The position numbers were made by a program, and so were the translations under genes. Shown piece after piece: positions 1 through 13,047 of a stretch of DNA of 64,000 nt; position 1 is the stretch's first letter; each line of letters starts with the position of its first letter. Source of the stretch: Bathymodiolus brooksi. Taxonomy: Eukaryota > Mollusca > Bivalvia > Mytilida > Modiolidae. The notes under the pieces were generated by a model. It saw only the letters and a list, made by a program, of their open reading frames with translations, searched no databases and was not told the DNA's origin. The stretch spans positions 98,795,353 to 98,859,352 of the forward strand of contig OY804580.1 in the NCBI GenBank assembly GCA_963680875.1, read 5' to 3'.

Positions 1-184
1 CACCTTGAATCGGATTAATTGCACATTTAGGGCTGTGGAACTAGCCTAAAGATCGAAAATATTCAAATCGTAATATATCTGATCACTTCTACTGGTAGTG
101 TCGAGAGGATTTGAGAAATTGTTGTTTTTCGCTTCTTAATATTAAGCCATTGGTTTTTGCCGAGGCTTGTAATGTACGCCAAAT

Positions 185-533
185 TAATGAAATGATGATG
201 TCTGCTTTGTTCTAGACCAACACGCTGAGTTGGATTTATATAGTGCTAGCTCACTGAAACAACAGTCCATGGAGAAGCAACAAATACTAATTGTATAGTC
301 TATGGTTTGACCCAACCGGGGCTCGAAACCACCATCGGCCGCACTTGAGGCGAACACGCTAACCATTACATCACTGCTGAGGTTTATAAAATTAGTTTGC
401 GCACGCAGCATTAGGGAGTACGAGCAAAGATTGGTTGCCTTGGAATCAATATAATGTGTCTGTAACTTGTTGTCGCCATGATATAGCTGAACAATTGTCC
501 ACTTGAGGCGTTAAACAACAATCACTCACTTAC
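185..533. mobile_element. two SINE-B fragments, head-to-head
   Basis: The minus-strand copy at 185-383 includes GGGGCTCGAAACCACC and CTAACCATTACATCACTGCT (head) but has lost the middle of the body. At 405-533 a plus-strand 3' half carries GAGTACGAGCAAAGATTGGT, CGCCATGATATAGCTGAACA and GTTAAACAACAATCACTCAC. Confidence 0.75.
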
Positions 534-726
534 TCATGATAACATAGCAGTCAAATTTTGCTGGAATATTAGTACTGTGCCGCATTATGTCGAAATAACA
601 CACCATTTAATTTTCCATTGGAATGCAATATAGTACTGTAACGAATCCTGAAGTCTTCATTATCATTATACGCTCTGTTTATATAAAATATTAACATGGT
701 GTTAACGCTACAAAGATGGTTAGTTG

Positions 727-915
727 GTTTATGGTGCTTAACGCCACATTCAACAATATTTCAGTTATATCATGGCGATCAGTTTTATTGTTGGAGGAAA
801 CCGGTGAAAGTCACTGACAAACTTTATCACACCTCGCCATCAGCGGGATTCGAACTCACAATTTTAGTGGTGATAGGAACTAATTGCACAGGTAGTTATA
901 AATCCAATACTACAA
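727..915 (-). mobile_element. SINE-A copy
   Basis: It reads head to tail on the minus strand. The 3' core is TTTATGGTGCTTAACGCCAC on the plus strand, the tRNA-like B box is within GGGATTCGAACTCAC, and GATAGGAACTAATTGCACAG belongs to the head. The middle is shortened. The open frame of 86 codons here is the SINE. Confidence 0.8.
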
Positions 916-1617
916 AGATAATGAAATCATGTCTTTCAGGTTATAATTTTATATAGAATTTGAACCTGATTGACAACACTCGTACAGTATGCTGGATGAC
1001 ATTATGTTTGTAGACTAGACATTCTTCTTACGTTTAAAACAAAGAAGTACTAATTGAGGGAGAGGGGTTGGAAGGACCCGAACTATGTAAACTTTATTCA
1101 GAGAAGACCAAAGGACAATCAAGAATGGACTATCCAGAGACACAAGCAGCATTGGGCACAAGAAACAAAACAAAGACAAGCAAAATATAAAAAAAACCAC
1201 AGTAAACTAAAACGATGAGTAACCCAGACCCACCAAAAAAGAAAAAAACTCGTAGACCCTTTTTAAGACAAAGGCCATCTTTTTCGCGATCGAAAGCTTT
1301 TGGATCAGTGACTATCCGAGTCTATCCGGCCTGATCTCTATCAGGTTAGATTCTCTTCCATGTAAAGGAATATTCGGTATTTAGTATGGTAAAGTTTTTC
1401 AGTTAATTGTTACAGTTTCGGCTGGTTTCTCCGCAGGTGGTTGTGGTGTGGTTTTCTCCGGGTACTCCGAGTTTCCCCATGACATAAAATAAATAATGTT
1501 GAAAGGAAGTCCGAGTACCCAAGGTAAAAGATATTTCTGAGATCACGTAGACCTATAATGTTTTTAATAAAACAGTAAAGATTCATTTGGTATATAAAAA
1601 CGTAGATATCTAATTTA

Positions 1618-1690
1618 GTGTGCACGACGCGTTTCTGAAATATTCTTTATCAGGTACAGTCAAAGTCATTGGAAAGCCAAATAATATATA
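1618..1690. repeat. single copy of the 75-bp repeat
   Basis: GTGTGCACGACGCGTTTCTG, CTTTATCAGGTACAGTCAAA and GTCATTGGAAAGCCAAATAA match the unit at 63851. Confidence 0.7.
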
Positions 1691-2592
1691 AGTCTGTGTG
1701 AGCAAGACCACCAACGGACCGAAACAGGGTAACTAAAATCGGCTAAGGTATATTACAAGGTGTTTTCATTACAGGTTTATCAGGTTGTATCATATCTATG
1801 TAAAACATTATTGAGAAACGTAATGTAGCTATGATAAAAACAATTTTAAACAGCGCCAAATGTTTATCTTGTTCAATATCCCAGTATATATGTTTCATAT
1901 CCCTATGTTTAAAAACATTTCTCAAACAATGTGTAATAACATTTAGATAACACGTATTTCGGACGCTATAGCAACACGTTGTAATAATGTTTTTGATGTT
2001 TGTTTGTTTGCAATGTTTGATGAAAATGTACACGTTTTAAAATAACATTTAAAAAAAAGAAGAAAATATTAATGTTAGTGTGAACAGAGCAGGTCGTTCT
2101 AATACTGTTTAGGCCATTTGGTTTTCTTGGTCCCAAAGACCTTAAATATTATTTGACTTTCCAATCTTTTGACTATGAGTTTACCCGAGGAAGGTTTTTC
2201 CAGCACTAAATTAGAGATCTATGTTTTAATTACTAACACTAGGTGGGAAGATCTGGCGAAGTGGTCCTTTTACTCGCTATCTTGTTTATAAGTAGACGAC
2301 GTTGGTTTAGACGAGTGATGTCATCACTCAGTGAGTATCTTTAGGGGTTGTCGAGGGTGACAAAACTATTATCACACCTGTGCTGAAGCAAAATCAGGGT
2401 TGTCGTGTTAGACATTAGGGTTGTAGAATTGTTCTCCTTGTAGGGTGTTAAATTATTAAACGGAAACTATCTGATGGCATACTGATGTCATATATGTGTT
2501 GATCGATCCCCTTTTGGTTCAAGCATTGCCCACCCCATCCGCAATTTTTATACTATATATATATCTGTTTTCGTGTGACAATTTACCCATAA

Positions 2593-2793
2593 GCAGGGGG
2601 ATCCAGTGATTTTTCACACGAAATACCCAAAAAATTTTCGCGCCTCCCTCCGCAATTGGAAAAAATATGATTTTTTGGCGTAAAATCGTGATTTTTCACA
2701 CGAAATACCCCAAAACTTTTCGCGCCTCCCTCCGTTCGGCGCAATTTTTTTTAAGTGCGCCCCCCTAACTTGAAATCCTGGATCCGCCCCTGC
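2593..2793. mobile_element. small inverted-repeat DNA element (MITE)
   Basis: Ends CAGGGGGATCCAG and, on the other strand, CAGGGGCGGATCCAG are inverted repeats. Inside, GATTTTTCACACGAAATACC through TTTTCGCGCCTCCCTCCG occurs twice about 82 bp apart. The CAGGGG start is compatible with a hAT-type element. A convincing 8-bp target duplication is not seen. Confidence 0.65.
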
Positions 2794-3014
2794 ATAGGTT
2801 CATCCCAGTGCTACCTTTGTATCTGCAAAATGTACTGTTTTGTATACTTGTTCTCGTCATGAATACAGCCTAATTACTAAATTAAATGTACAAATGTACT
2901 TTTAAATCAGTTGACATTCCAATCTTTTGACCATGAGTGCACGTGGTTGAGGGTTTTCACGGAGCGCATCGTGTGTACTGGGTCGGAACTTTAGATATCT
3001 ACGTGTGTGTTATT

Positions 3015-3300
3015 TCTCCTTAATCCCCCGTGCTGAGAAGAGGCAACAAATACCAATTTTATAGATTTTGGTTTGACCCGACCTGGACTCGAACCCACGA
3101 TCTACAGCACTCGAGTAGAGCACGTTAATTATACACTGCCGATGCATTTCGCTTCAAAAGTTTGAGGTGAGAGGCGAGGGGAAGGGGGGGTAGTAGACAA
3201 CACTGTTTAAACTTTCTTTTCTTGACTATGTAAATCCAACTCAAGATGTCGGTCTAGTGCAAAAACAACTTGTTCTCACCTTGATACAGCTGTAAAACCG
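3015..3300. mobile_element. SINE-B fragments
   Basis: A minus-strand head half is at 3015-3145 (GTTTGACCCGACCTGGACTC GAACCCACGA), and a diverged plus-strand tail is near 3215-3300 (CCAACTCAAGATGTCGGTCT AGTGCAA). Confidence 0.6.
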
Positions 3301-3984
3301 CTCACTTACACTTTACTTTTGTATATGTATTTTTTTTGCAGGAATAAACTTCTGCATATGTACCTGTAAACTAGCAATGCTAAAACCAGAAATGTTCAAT
3401 TCCAATTTCGAAATAATTGTTGTCCAAAATCTGTGTTAAAATTTGTATTAAAGTTTACTTTAAAAGCAATTTAAAATCAATTTAAATTTTTAATTGAAAA
3501 AAACCAATAAAGCAATTAGATTAACTACTTAGGCCTAATCTGTCCAATAAAAAACTTTTGAGATCGCAGCCTACGGCATCGGTCCCTTATTTTGATAATA
3601 AAATGCCATTGTGTTATAAACCATTAAATATATAGCAAGAAATAATCCTTCCCTTAGAACGCGGATTTTTGTGTTTTCTTCGTATGATGCCTTTTCATTG
3701 GTCAATATAATTATACTATGTTCTAATTACAAGTTAATGCTCGGATTATAGTAATAAAACATGTGAATTAAGAACATTTAATGCATATGTGAAAACATAT
3801 ACTTATTAATATAGAGAAATATTGAAATTTTAAATTATTGACGGTTGAAAAGTTATTTTCACATATAGACATTATTTATAGGTTAATCATGGGTTGATAT
3901 AGACAGTAAATACAGGTCATGCTAAGGTCATGATGGTTCGTATTGTTAACATCTTAACTTTTCTCAGTGTGGATTGTTTTATCG

Positions 3985-4080
3985 ACCATTGTTTGTCTTT
4001 TTTTCTTTTTGGTCATTGTCTGGTCTGTCCTTCTGATCACTCCAATTTGGTATCGTCAAACTTAAAGTTCTGGTCTTTTC
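3985..4080 (-). repeat. dispersed repeat H (also 22535-22620, 39508-39590, 51335-51450)
   Basis: Shared words read as AAGATACCAAAGGG, AATCAGAA, GAAGGACAGACAACACAATG and GACAAACAACGATCTACAAA. Two copies are on the plus strand (39508, 51335) and two on the minus (3985, 22535). From memory this resembles a repeat common in bivalve genomes. No ends or coding capacity are evident. Confidence 0.6.
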
Positions 4081-4193
4081 GTGTTTTTTTTCTTTTGACC
4101 ATTGTATTGTACATAGCACTTTTAACGACAGTGTGGTTAAAACTGTGAATGATTCCACCAATAACAACAAAACTATATTCGTTTGTTTGTTTG

Positions 4194-4433
4194 TTTAATG
4201 GTGTTTAATGCCACTTTCAACAATATTTCAGTTATATCGTGGAGGTCAGCTTTATTGGTGGAGGACCCGGAGAAAACCACCAACTTGTCGTAAGTCATTG
4301 ACAAACTTTATCACATAATGTTGTACACCTCGCCCTGATCGAGATTCGACCTCACAACATCAGTGGTGATAGCCACTGATTGCATGGGTAATTGTAAATC
4401 GAACTACCATACGATCACGGCCACGATGACCCC
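4194..4433 (-). mobile_element. SINE-A copy, near full length
   Basis: It runs from ATGGTGTTTAATGCCACTTT to CGATCACGGCCACGATGACC. The B-box region is GAGATTCGACCTCAC. Confidence 0.85.
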
Positions 4434-4679
4434 TCAACAAAACTAACTATCGTCTCTCACCTGAAATCAGAGACCACACCACTGATAAGATATGTCGATG
4501 GAAACGAACGTTCTGGTTTGGGACAGTCACACAAGTTTGGCGGAGTTGAACCAACTGATTCCAACCTTCCCCTTGTTAATTTAATGATCTCCAACGTCAT
4601 TACAGATATAAACAAACAATAAAGAAAACCTGCACAGATTCCATTCAACTAAAAAGTACAACACATTATCATAATAATG

Positions 4680-5030
4680 AATGAGTGAGTGATTGTTGTT
4701 TAACGCCAATTCAGAAATTTTTCAGCTATATTATGGCGAGAAGACGTTAATTTTCAATGAGATGATAATGAGGTCCGTTTGTTCTAGACCAACACGCTGA
4801 GATGGATTTTTATAGTGCTAGCTCACTGAAGCAACAGTCCGCGGTGAGACATGTCGCTCCATTCGGACACAGTATTCTTATTCCGAACCAACCAGTCTTT
4901 GCTCTTTCTCCTTAATACTGTGTGCTTAGCGGAGAAACAACAAATATCAATTGTATAGTCTTTGGTTTGACCTGACCGGGGCTCGAACTTACGATCTACC
5001 GCACTCGAGGCGAGCATTACGATAAACATG
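4680..5030 (-). mobile_element. SINE-B copy, near full length
   Basis: GAGTGATTGTTGTTTAACGC CAATTCAG (3' end) to GGGGCTCGAACTTACGATCT (B-box region). It contains the SINE-B body markers TAGTGCTAGCTCACTGAAGC and GAACCAACCAGTCTTTGCTC. Confidence 0.85.
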
Positions 5031-5617
5031 GACAGTAAAATAGTAGGGTCAGTGAGTACTCGTAGTTAACCGACTAATAGCTAAGAAGGTAGAATTTGTC
5101 GTGTAAAGACCATTCCAAATGTAGTTTCATGTTGACCAGCAACTACCTGTCCTAGACCATTCAATCACATATAACGCAGACTTATTCGATGGTCTTTGAT
5201 GAGCTTAATTACCGGTAAGAAAGTAAAAACACATACAAGCCAAGGTATTGTGAAAAACAAATGTACAAAGTCAACAAAGGAATTTTGAGAAGTTTAAGCT
5301 TTGATAACAATAGCTTGATGTGGCCGTATGGCTTAATATTTAGTGAATACTGCAATTTTTTTATATTTTGTTACGTAAATTAGGTCCTGTAAATTAGAAT
5401 TTTTATATTTTTGGTTAACTTTATAGAATTTGAAGTTATTTAAATTTTACTAAATATTTATGGGTTGAAAAGTGCACCTTTGGACCTCTTGTGTGTTATT
5501 TTGCATCCTATGTAACAATGCAATACTACTTTAGACTTTAATAAGCATGTAAATAAAGGCCCGTTGATTATAAATGTATCGACCTTTCGAGTGCACACTT
5601 TATTTGTAATTTACTAA

Positions 5618-5812
5618 GCCGGGCGCGATCCCATGCCGTATTGGTGATTGGTTTATATGAGTTGTCGAGTAATCCAACTACCCAACTCATTGAGCCACCC
5701 GGGCCTTCACATTTATATGCAGCATTAAGGAGTAAGAGCAAAGGCTGATTGACTCAGACTCATGATACTGTGTCCGAGTGGAGCGTCATGTCTACATGTG
5801 GGATATATCAAG
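5618..5812. mobile_element. SINE-C head (minus) joined to SINE-B fragment (plus)
   Basis: At 5618-5707, AAGCCGGGCGCGATCCCATG CCGTATTGGTGAT through CAACTCATTGAGCCACCCGG is the reverse of the 6537 head. GCAGCATTAAGGAGTAAGAG at 5720-5812 is SINE-B body on the plus strand. Confidence 0.65.
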
Positions 5813-6536
5813 TTAGCTAGAACTATAAGAATCCAATTGAGATTGTTGATCTATTGGTATTTATTCAATCATTTTGTTGTTTTGTATGAAATAATATCCA
5901 TTCTGTCTTCGATGCTTTGATCTTAAAAAGGTATAAAGGAACAATTTGTTGACTTTTGTAGTATATGAATGTTTTTTCAAGTATTCATATACATTGTAAT
6001 AGCAAAATAATTGAACACATCTTTTAATGTACTTTCTGAAGTGATTTTGCTCCTTCAGATCACGGAGAAAGAAAACATATCAAAGAGGTAAACTTGTTAT
6101 CTAATTTTAGAACAATATATAATTTATGTTTGAATGCTGCTTTATTTGTGGTTTCCAGATGGTATGGAAGTTAGTTTGTTGTAAAAGTTAAGGTATGGGA
6201 ATTGTTTTAAAGGATACATCTAGTGTTGAGTTTCTCTAAACAGGCATATGTTATTGTTGCAATTGTTCAGGAAAGTTTGGGTCTCAATTTTATCGCTTCT
6301 CAAGCTCCGTGAAAACGAATACGGACAAAATAGAGTAACACGTCGTACACTTACACTTTAATTTCACATTCCGCTAAAAGGTCTGCCCCCCCCCCCCCAG
6401 AGATGGTTGTATTAGAAAAAGTAAAAGAAGAATTCTAGGAAATTCAATGTATTTGACTTCTGTTTATGGGGGACATAAATATTGCACTATTAAATAAATA
6501 TATAAACAATAGTTTAAGGCTATATATTTAGAAGGG

Positions 6537-6636
6537 ACTGGGTGGCTCAATGAGTTAGGTAGTTGGATTACCTAACAACTCGTACAAGGCCATCACCAAT
6601 ACGGCGTGGGTTCGCACCCGGCTTTGTAAATTACAA
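6537..6636 (+). mobile_element. SINE-C, third tRNA-like head
   Basis: GGGTGGCTCAATGAGTTAGG holds an A-box-like TGGCTCAATGA. GGTTCGCACCC at 6609-6619 is a B box with one mismatch. It differs from heads A and B. Only about 100 bp is present before the hairpin element begins. Confidence 0.65.
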
Positions 6637-9415
6637 ACTAGAGGCTCAGGTGAGCCTGTATCGCTCACCTGACATAAATAAGTCCTCTTAAGAATGTCTG
6701 CATGCTGAATACATCTAAGTTACTATTCAAATCCCATACTGCAATAGGGTTCTATGTTAAAACTATGTATGCTCATGGCAGCCATCTTGGATGGAGGTCG
6801 TGGTCACCGGACACAATTTTGAAAGTATACTACCCAAGGACCATCCATGCCATGTTTGCTTTAAATTGGCTGACTGGTTTCAGAAGAGAAGACTTTTAAA
6901 CAATTTTCCCATAGGGTCCTATGTTAAAACTATGTCTGCTGACGGCGGCCATTTTGAACCGAGATCGGGATCACTGAACACAATTTTGGAAGTTGACCAC
7001 CTAAGGACCATCGATGACATGTTTGCTATATTGGCTTACTAGTTTCAGAGGAGAAGATTTTAAAACATTTTTTCCCATAGGGTCCTATGTTAAAACTACA
7101 GTATGTCTGCTGAAGGTGGCCATCTTGGATGGAGGTCAGGGTCACTGGACACAATTTTGAAAATTGACCACTTAAGGACCATCCATGCCATGTTTGCTTT
7201 AAATTGGCTTACTGGTTTCAGAGAAGAAGATTTTTAAATATATTTCCCATAGGGTCCTATGTTAAAACTATGTTCGCTGATGGTTGCCATCTTGGATGGA
7301 GGTCGGGGTCACAGGACATAATTTTGAAAGTTGACCACCTAAGGACCATTCATCCCATGTTTGCTTTAAACTGACTTACTGGTTTCATCAGAGAAGACTT
7401 TTAAACATTTTTTCCATAGGGTCCAATGTTAAAATTAAGTCGAGTCATGGTGGCCATCTTGAATTTCCAATCAGCAAGCGATTCACAAGTTTAGTACAGG
7501 ACCACCCAATGATCATTCCTGCAAAGCCACAATTCAATTGGCTTAGTGGTTTCTAACAAGAAGATTTTTAAAATTTCGACCAATCAGAACACATTATAGG
7601 CCCTGGCAGCCATGTTGGATTTCCAATCAGCACCAAAAACACAAATCTTGTATATGACCATCCAATGAACATTTCTGCCAAGTTTGGTTCAAATCTGTTA
7701 AGTGGTTTCAGAAAAAAAGATGAAAATGTGAAATTCCCATAGGGTCCAATGTTAAACTAAGTCGAGTCATGGCGGCCATCTTGAATTTCCAATTGGCAAA
7801 CGATTCACAAGTTTAGTACAGGACCACCCAATGATCATTCCTGCAAAGTCACAATTCAATTGGCTTAGTGGTTTCTAACAAGAAGATTTTTTAAATTTCG
7901 ACCAATCAGAACACATTATGGGCCCTGGCAGCTATGTTGGATTTCCGATCAGCGCCAAAAACAAAATTCCTGTATATGACCATCCAATGAACATTTCTGC
8001 CAAGTTTGGTTCAAATCTGTTTTGTGGTTTCAGAAAAAAAGAGGAAAATGTGAAATTCTCATAGGGTCCAATGTTAAACTAAGTCGAGTCATGGCGGCCA
8101 TCTTGAATTTCCGATTGGCAAACGATTCACAAGTTTAGTACAGGACCACCCAATGATCATTCCTGCAAAGTCACAATTCAATTGGCTTAGTGGTTTCTAA
8201 CAAGAAGATTTTTTAAATTTCGACCAATCAGAACACATTATGGGCCCTGGCAGCCATGTTGGATTTCCGATCAGCGCCAAAAACAAAAATCTTGTATATG
8301 ACCATCCAATGAACATTTCTGCCAAGTTTGATTCAAATCTGTTTTGTGGTTTCAGAAAAAAAGATGAAAATGTGAAATTCCCATAGGGTCCAATGTTAAA
8401 CTAAGTCGAGTCATGGTGGCCATCTTGAATTTCCGATTGGCAAACGATTCACAATTTTAGTACAGGACCACCCAATGATCATTCCTGCAAAGTCACAATT
8501 CAATTGGCTTAGTGGTTTCTAACAAGAAGATTTTAAAAATTTCAACCAATCAGAACACATTATGGGCCCTGGCAGCCATGTTGGATTTCCGATCAGCGCC
8601 AAAAACACAAATCTTGTATATGACCATCCAATGAACATTTCTGCCAAGTTTGATTCAAATCTATTTTGTGGTTTCAGAAAAAAAGATGAAAATGTGAAAT
8701 TCCCATAGGGTCCAATGTTAAACTAAGTCGAGTCATGGCGGCTATCTTGAATTTCCGATCGGCAAACGATTCACAAGTTTAGTACAGGACCACCCAATGA
8801 TCATTCCTGCAAAGTCACAATTCAATTGGTTTAGTGGTTTCTAACAAGAAGATTTTTAAAATTTCGACCAATCAGAACACATTATGGGCCCTGGCAGCCA
8901 TGTTGGATTTCCGATCAGCGCCAAAAACAAAAATTTTGTATATGACCATCCAATGAACATTTCTGCCAAGTTTGGTTCAAATCTGTTTTGTGGTTTCAGA
9001 AAAAAAGATGAAAATGTGAAATTCCCATAGGGTCCAATGTTAAACTAAGTCGAGTCATGGCGGCCATCTTGAATTTCCGATCGGCAAACGATTCACAATT
9101 TTAGTACAGGACCACCCAATGATCATTCCTGCAAAGTCACAATTCAATTGACTTAGTGGTTTCTGACAAGAAGATTTTTTAAATTTCAGCCAATGAGAAC
9201 ACATTATGGACCCTGGCAGTCATGTTGGATTTCAAATCAGCACCGAAAACACAAATCTGGTAGAGGACCATCCAGTGAACATTTCTGGCAAGTTTGGCTG
9301 ATTTCTGTTCAGCGGTTTCAGAGAAGAAGATTTAAATGTGAAAAGCTAACGGACGAACGACGGACGCTTACCCATGACAAAAGCTCACATGGCCTATGGC
9401 CAGGTGAGCTAAAAA
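6637..9415 (+). mobile_element. hairpin-bounded tandem-unit element, copy 1 (2.8 kb)
   Basis: The element begins ACTAGAGGCTCAGGTGAGCC, forming a 5' hairpin (AGGCTCA/TGAGCCT) and an overlapping one (CAGGTGAGC/GCTCACCTG). It ends in a 3' hairpin (AGCTCAC-A-TGGCC, loop TAT, GGCCA-G-GTGAGCT) followed by AAAAA. The first part has four units of about 160 bp built on GGTCCTATGTTAAAACTATG and GCCATCTTGGATGGAGGTC. From about 7420 a dimeric unit of about 322 bp recurs (starts near 7741, 8062, 8384, 8707, 9029). Just inside the 3' end is an ACGGACGACGGACG-type run. No transposase ORF exists, so it is non-autonomous. Insertion directly after a SINE-C copy is visible at 6636/6637. Confidence 0.88.
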
Positions 9416-9454
9416 GTGCACTCGACTCGCAGCCGCCAGTGATAAAGTTTACCA

Positions 9455-9561
9455 GTTGCTTGCTCGTTGGCCGGTGGTTCTCTCCGGATCCTTCCACCTC
9501 TAAAACTGGTCGCCATGATATAGCTGAAATATTGCTGAATGTGGCATTAAACACAACCAGT
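9455..9561 (+). mobile_element. SINE-A 3' half
   Basis: GGCCGGTGGTTCTCTCCGGA and CGCCATGATATAGCTGAAAT ATTGCTGAATGTGGCATTAA; no head. Confidence 0.75.
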
Positions 9562-9583
9562 ATTACTGTGAGCACAGCTCACT

Positions 9584-10311
9584 AAGATATACCCCACCGC
9601 TCTCCACATCTGTCCAACCTATTTCCATAACCAAAACATTACTGATTGTTCCGACCAAAAATGAAAGGGACCCTCCTCCCTTCACCAGTAAGCTGCTGAT
9701 AAAATTTCAAAACATTCTGAGAAACACTACTCAAGTTATCATACGACATAGGGTAAAAATCCTATTTTCCGTCATATGAAGTCCAATAACTCGGTCAGGA
9801 ACGGCAAAAGTGAAAATCGTCAAAAATGAAAGGGATCCTCCTCTCTTCACCGGTAAGCTGCTGATAAAATTTCAAAACATTCTCAGAAACACTACTCAAG
9901 TTATCATACGACATAGCATAAAAATCCTATTTTCCATCATATCAAGTCCAATAACTCTGGAACGGCAAAAGTGAAAATCGTCAAAAATGTAAGGGATCCT
10001 CCTCTCTTCACCGGTAAGCTGCTGATAAAATTCCAAAACATTCTGAGAAACACTACTCAAGTTATCATACGACATAGGGTAAAAATCCTATTTTCCGTCA
10101 TATCAAGTCCAATAACTCTGGAACGGCAAAAGTGAAAATCGTCAAAAAAGAAAGGGATCCTCCTCTCTTCACCAGTAACAGCTGATAAAATTTAAAAAAA
10201 TTCTAAGAAACACAACTCAAGTTATCGTACGACATAGGATTTGTCTACAGACGGACAGACAGACATGGTGAAACCAGTATACCCCCCTACAACTTCGTTG
10301 CGGGGGGTATA
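9584..10311 (+). mobile_element. second type of tandem-unit element with C/G hairpin end
   Basis: Four units of about 160 bp (starts near 9658, 9826, 9986, 10146) contain AAAGGGATCCTCCTCTCTTC, GTAAGCTGCTGATAAAATTT and ACTCAAGTTATCATACGACA. The 3' end has a GACAGACAGACA run and then a hairpin at 10278-10311: TATACCCCCCTACAAC, loop TTC, GTTGCGGGGGGTATA, with one mismatch/bulge. GATATACCCCAC near 9584 may be its 5' end. No coding capacity is visible. It has the same overall architecture as the ACTAG elements but no sequence in common apart from the GAC-rich run. Confidence 0.75.
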
Positions 10312-10332
10312 ATTAATCAATCAATGTATATA

Positions 10333-10461
10333 TTTAGTGATGATTCCAACTAAGCCTGTTGGTCTAGTACAAATCGGACATCATCTCATCGAATGCAACT
10401 TGTTCTTGTCACTATATAGCTGAACATTTTTCAATTGCCATTAAACAACAATTATTCACTC
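10333..10461 (+). mobile_element. SINE-B 3' part
   Basis: GTTGGTCTAGTACAAATCGG, CACTATATAGCTGAACATTT and CATTAAACAACAATTATTCA. Confidence 0.72.
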
Positions 10462-11123
10462 AAACAGTAAAAAAAAGACCAAGACAAAAAATTAAAAATC
10501 TAGGTCCTATCTTGAGACAGGTGATCTAAACACCCTGATGCACCCTAAACACCAATGAAGCATAAAAATCCAGACAATGTGAGGAAACACCAATGAAACA
10601 TAAAAATCCAGACAATGTGAAGCAGCATATGACTGGCTGAATATAGATTTCAAGATAACTGAGAAACGTGCCTAAACATGAATATTTGATACAAATTCCA
10701 CAACAAAAGCAAATTATGAATGTGTCCTGATATCAGAATAGTTGACATCATTATGAAATAAAGTTTAATCAGTGATGGTCAACAATATCAACAAACAAAC
10801 AACGACCTCTCATTTCAAATCGTTGAACACAAAAAGACCACGGCATATGTCAAATGAAATCCATAACCTGGCGTGGGACAACAGTAAATGTATGGCTGCT
10901 CAGTCAATCAGAAGTAAGAGCTGCCCTCTTGAACTTTCATATCACTCAGAAAAGTTACACTTCACAATGACATCTAAAGGAACTTTCCTGGCAAATCTGG
11001 TAGCTGGGCATGCAGTAGTTCTGAAGAACAAGTTGAAATGTTACAGCCAATCAAGTGTCTGGGTGGCTATCTTACATTTAGATATTCAAAGTAGTAACAC
11101 TCCCCTAGTGGAACATTCTTAGC
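10462..11123. other. unassigned, with an unrecognised 116-codon ORF
   Basis: A 38-bp duplication (CACCAATGAAACATAAAAAT CCAGACAATGTGA) is at 10551-10620. The plus-strand ORF 10772-11122 is moderately polar and lysine/serine-rich, matches nothing I know and lacks supporting splice or codon evidence. Coding status is undecided. Confidence 0.3.
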
Positions 11124-11129
11124 AATAAA

Positions 11130-11185
11130 ATTGACCACCACAATATAACTGAAATATTGTTAAAAGTGGTGTTAAACACCATACC
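11130..11185 (+). mobile_element. SINE-A 3' core fragment
   Basis: GACCACCACAATATAACTGA AATATTGTTAAAAGTGGTGT TAAACACCAT only. Confidence 0.7.
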
Positions 11186-13047
11186 CCCTCCCCTAATAAT
11201 CATAACATTACTTTCATAAGAAAATGACAAATAAAAGAGGAAATCAATGTTTTTGAGTGTTTTAATTCCTTACAGTGGCATGTTCTTTTTCATACAATAA
11301 CTGGTTTAATCAATGAACGAGACAAAAGATAAAAAGACAGTATGAGCTTCAGTCTCGTTGTGCGAGATCTAAATGAGATTTGATGAGCTACGATCTCACA
11401 CACAGGTATGTCTCGTACAAACCTACAATTTTTCTCTATTTGCATGGAAATTTGAGAACACTAAAACATCACCATGGTAATTTTAATACAATATATTTGC
11501 TTTTTAAATTCCTTTGAGTGATGTATTAAAATGTTCTTTAAAAATGTCATCTGCATATCTGACAACTAATGGATTTCAAATATCGTAATTCTAAATACTA
11601 CTATACAAACAGGGGAGATAATCCATGTTTTTTGTTGTTGTTTTTTTAGAATACTGAAACATGAATTAATGGTCTTGTAATAAATATATATTTACACAAA
11701 AAAAAAAAAGATAATATTTTATAATTAAGTAAAACATTTGGACCAGCCAAATTAAAATCACTGATAAAATGATATGGTCTTATTTTCAATTAAAGAAATT
11801 TGATAATATTTTTAATGAAAAAAATATGTTAAGATTGAAAGAAATTTACAATTTTTGTCACTTTATTTATGTAGGTAGATTAAGATTAAAAATTTTGTGA
11901 AAAAAAAAATTTAAGACTGAAATAAATGTAGACATTTTGTATTTTGCTATCTGGGTCAATTAAGAATTGAATCTTTATGAGAAAAAATTATACATGTTAA
12001 GACTGAAATAAATGCAGACATTTTGTATTTTGCTATCTGGGTCAATTAAGAATTGAATCTTTATGATAACAAATTATACGTGTTAAGACTGAAATAAATG
12101 TAGACATTTTTTTTCTTCATTTTGTTATGTAGGTCAATTAAGAAATAAATTATGTAGGTCAATTAAGAATTCTTCAACTGTGAAAGAATACAAATGTAGG
12201 TACTGTTTTTTAACAAGAATTTTAATTTTATTTTTATATTTTGAAATACAATGGCCTCTTTACCATATACAGTAACAGAAACATCTCATTTAGTGAAGTT
12301 AATGGTCATACAAAACACACCAATATTTAATACATTTATTGAATTTTAATTATTTAAAACTCAAAACGATGTCATATTATTTTAAGATTCTCTTTACGAA
12401 ATAAAAAAATTTAAACTCGGAAAGTGATACAACATGCACAATTCAAATTCAAAACTATCGAGATGATCTATCAAAAATTAATAATTTTTCGAGATATACC
12501 TTCAGGTTTCTACGAGATCAACAATGCTTTCTACAGACAGTGAGATATGCAATGAATCAATTCCACACATTGAAAATAAAAACATCATGTCTGGTGGTAA
12601 AAAAATCTAACAAACTGAAAATTAGATTTTTTTTCTTTTCATAATATAAATACAACCACAATTTTAAACAACATAAGTTCCAGTACATGTCTATATTATG
12701 CATCTTAAAGTACACAATATGATAAGTTAAAAAAAAATTCTACACCATTAAGAGAATTGTGTAAAAAAAACATCCATGTAAGCATGTACAAGCACATGCA
12801 TTACATCATCTTCAAAATACACACACAATTGTCATCAAAGAAAGAGTTATCTTCTCTTGATCAAAATACAGAATATCATATCTTGTTAATTTAAAAAAAA
12901 TGTTATATATCCATATATATATATAGGTGTAGATTTAAGGGAGAAATTGCACACTTACACTGAGGTCTTGAATATCTCAAATATTATATTAAAATAGAAA
13001 AAAAAAATCCACCCTGTATGAATGTATCCAGAGAGCAAATTTATTAA
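11186..13047. other. AT-rich stretch without gene
   Basis: Apart from the 86-bp repeat and poly-A/T tracts I see no exon, hairpin-ended element or SINE here. Confidence 0.5.
11911..12168. repeat. 86-bp tandem repeat, three copies
   Basis: TTAAGACTGAAATAAATGTA, TTTTGCTATCTGGGTCAATT and AAGAATTGAATCTTTATGA recur at 11911, 11997 and 12083. Confidence 0.85.

Noticed and set aside
696..956. 86-codon ORF
   Set aside because: It lies over a SINE-A copy; similar short ORFs occur in other SINE-A copies.
9193..9585. 130-codon plus-strand ORF and its minus-strand partner
   Set aside because: It spans the 3' end of the hairpin element and a SINE-A tail; near-identical reading frames recur at 48709 and 50205 in other element copies.
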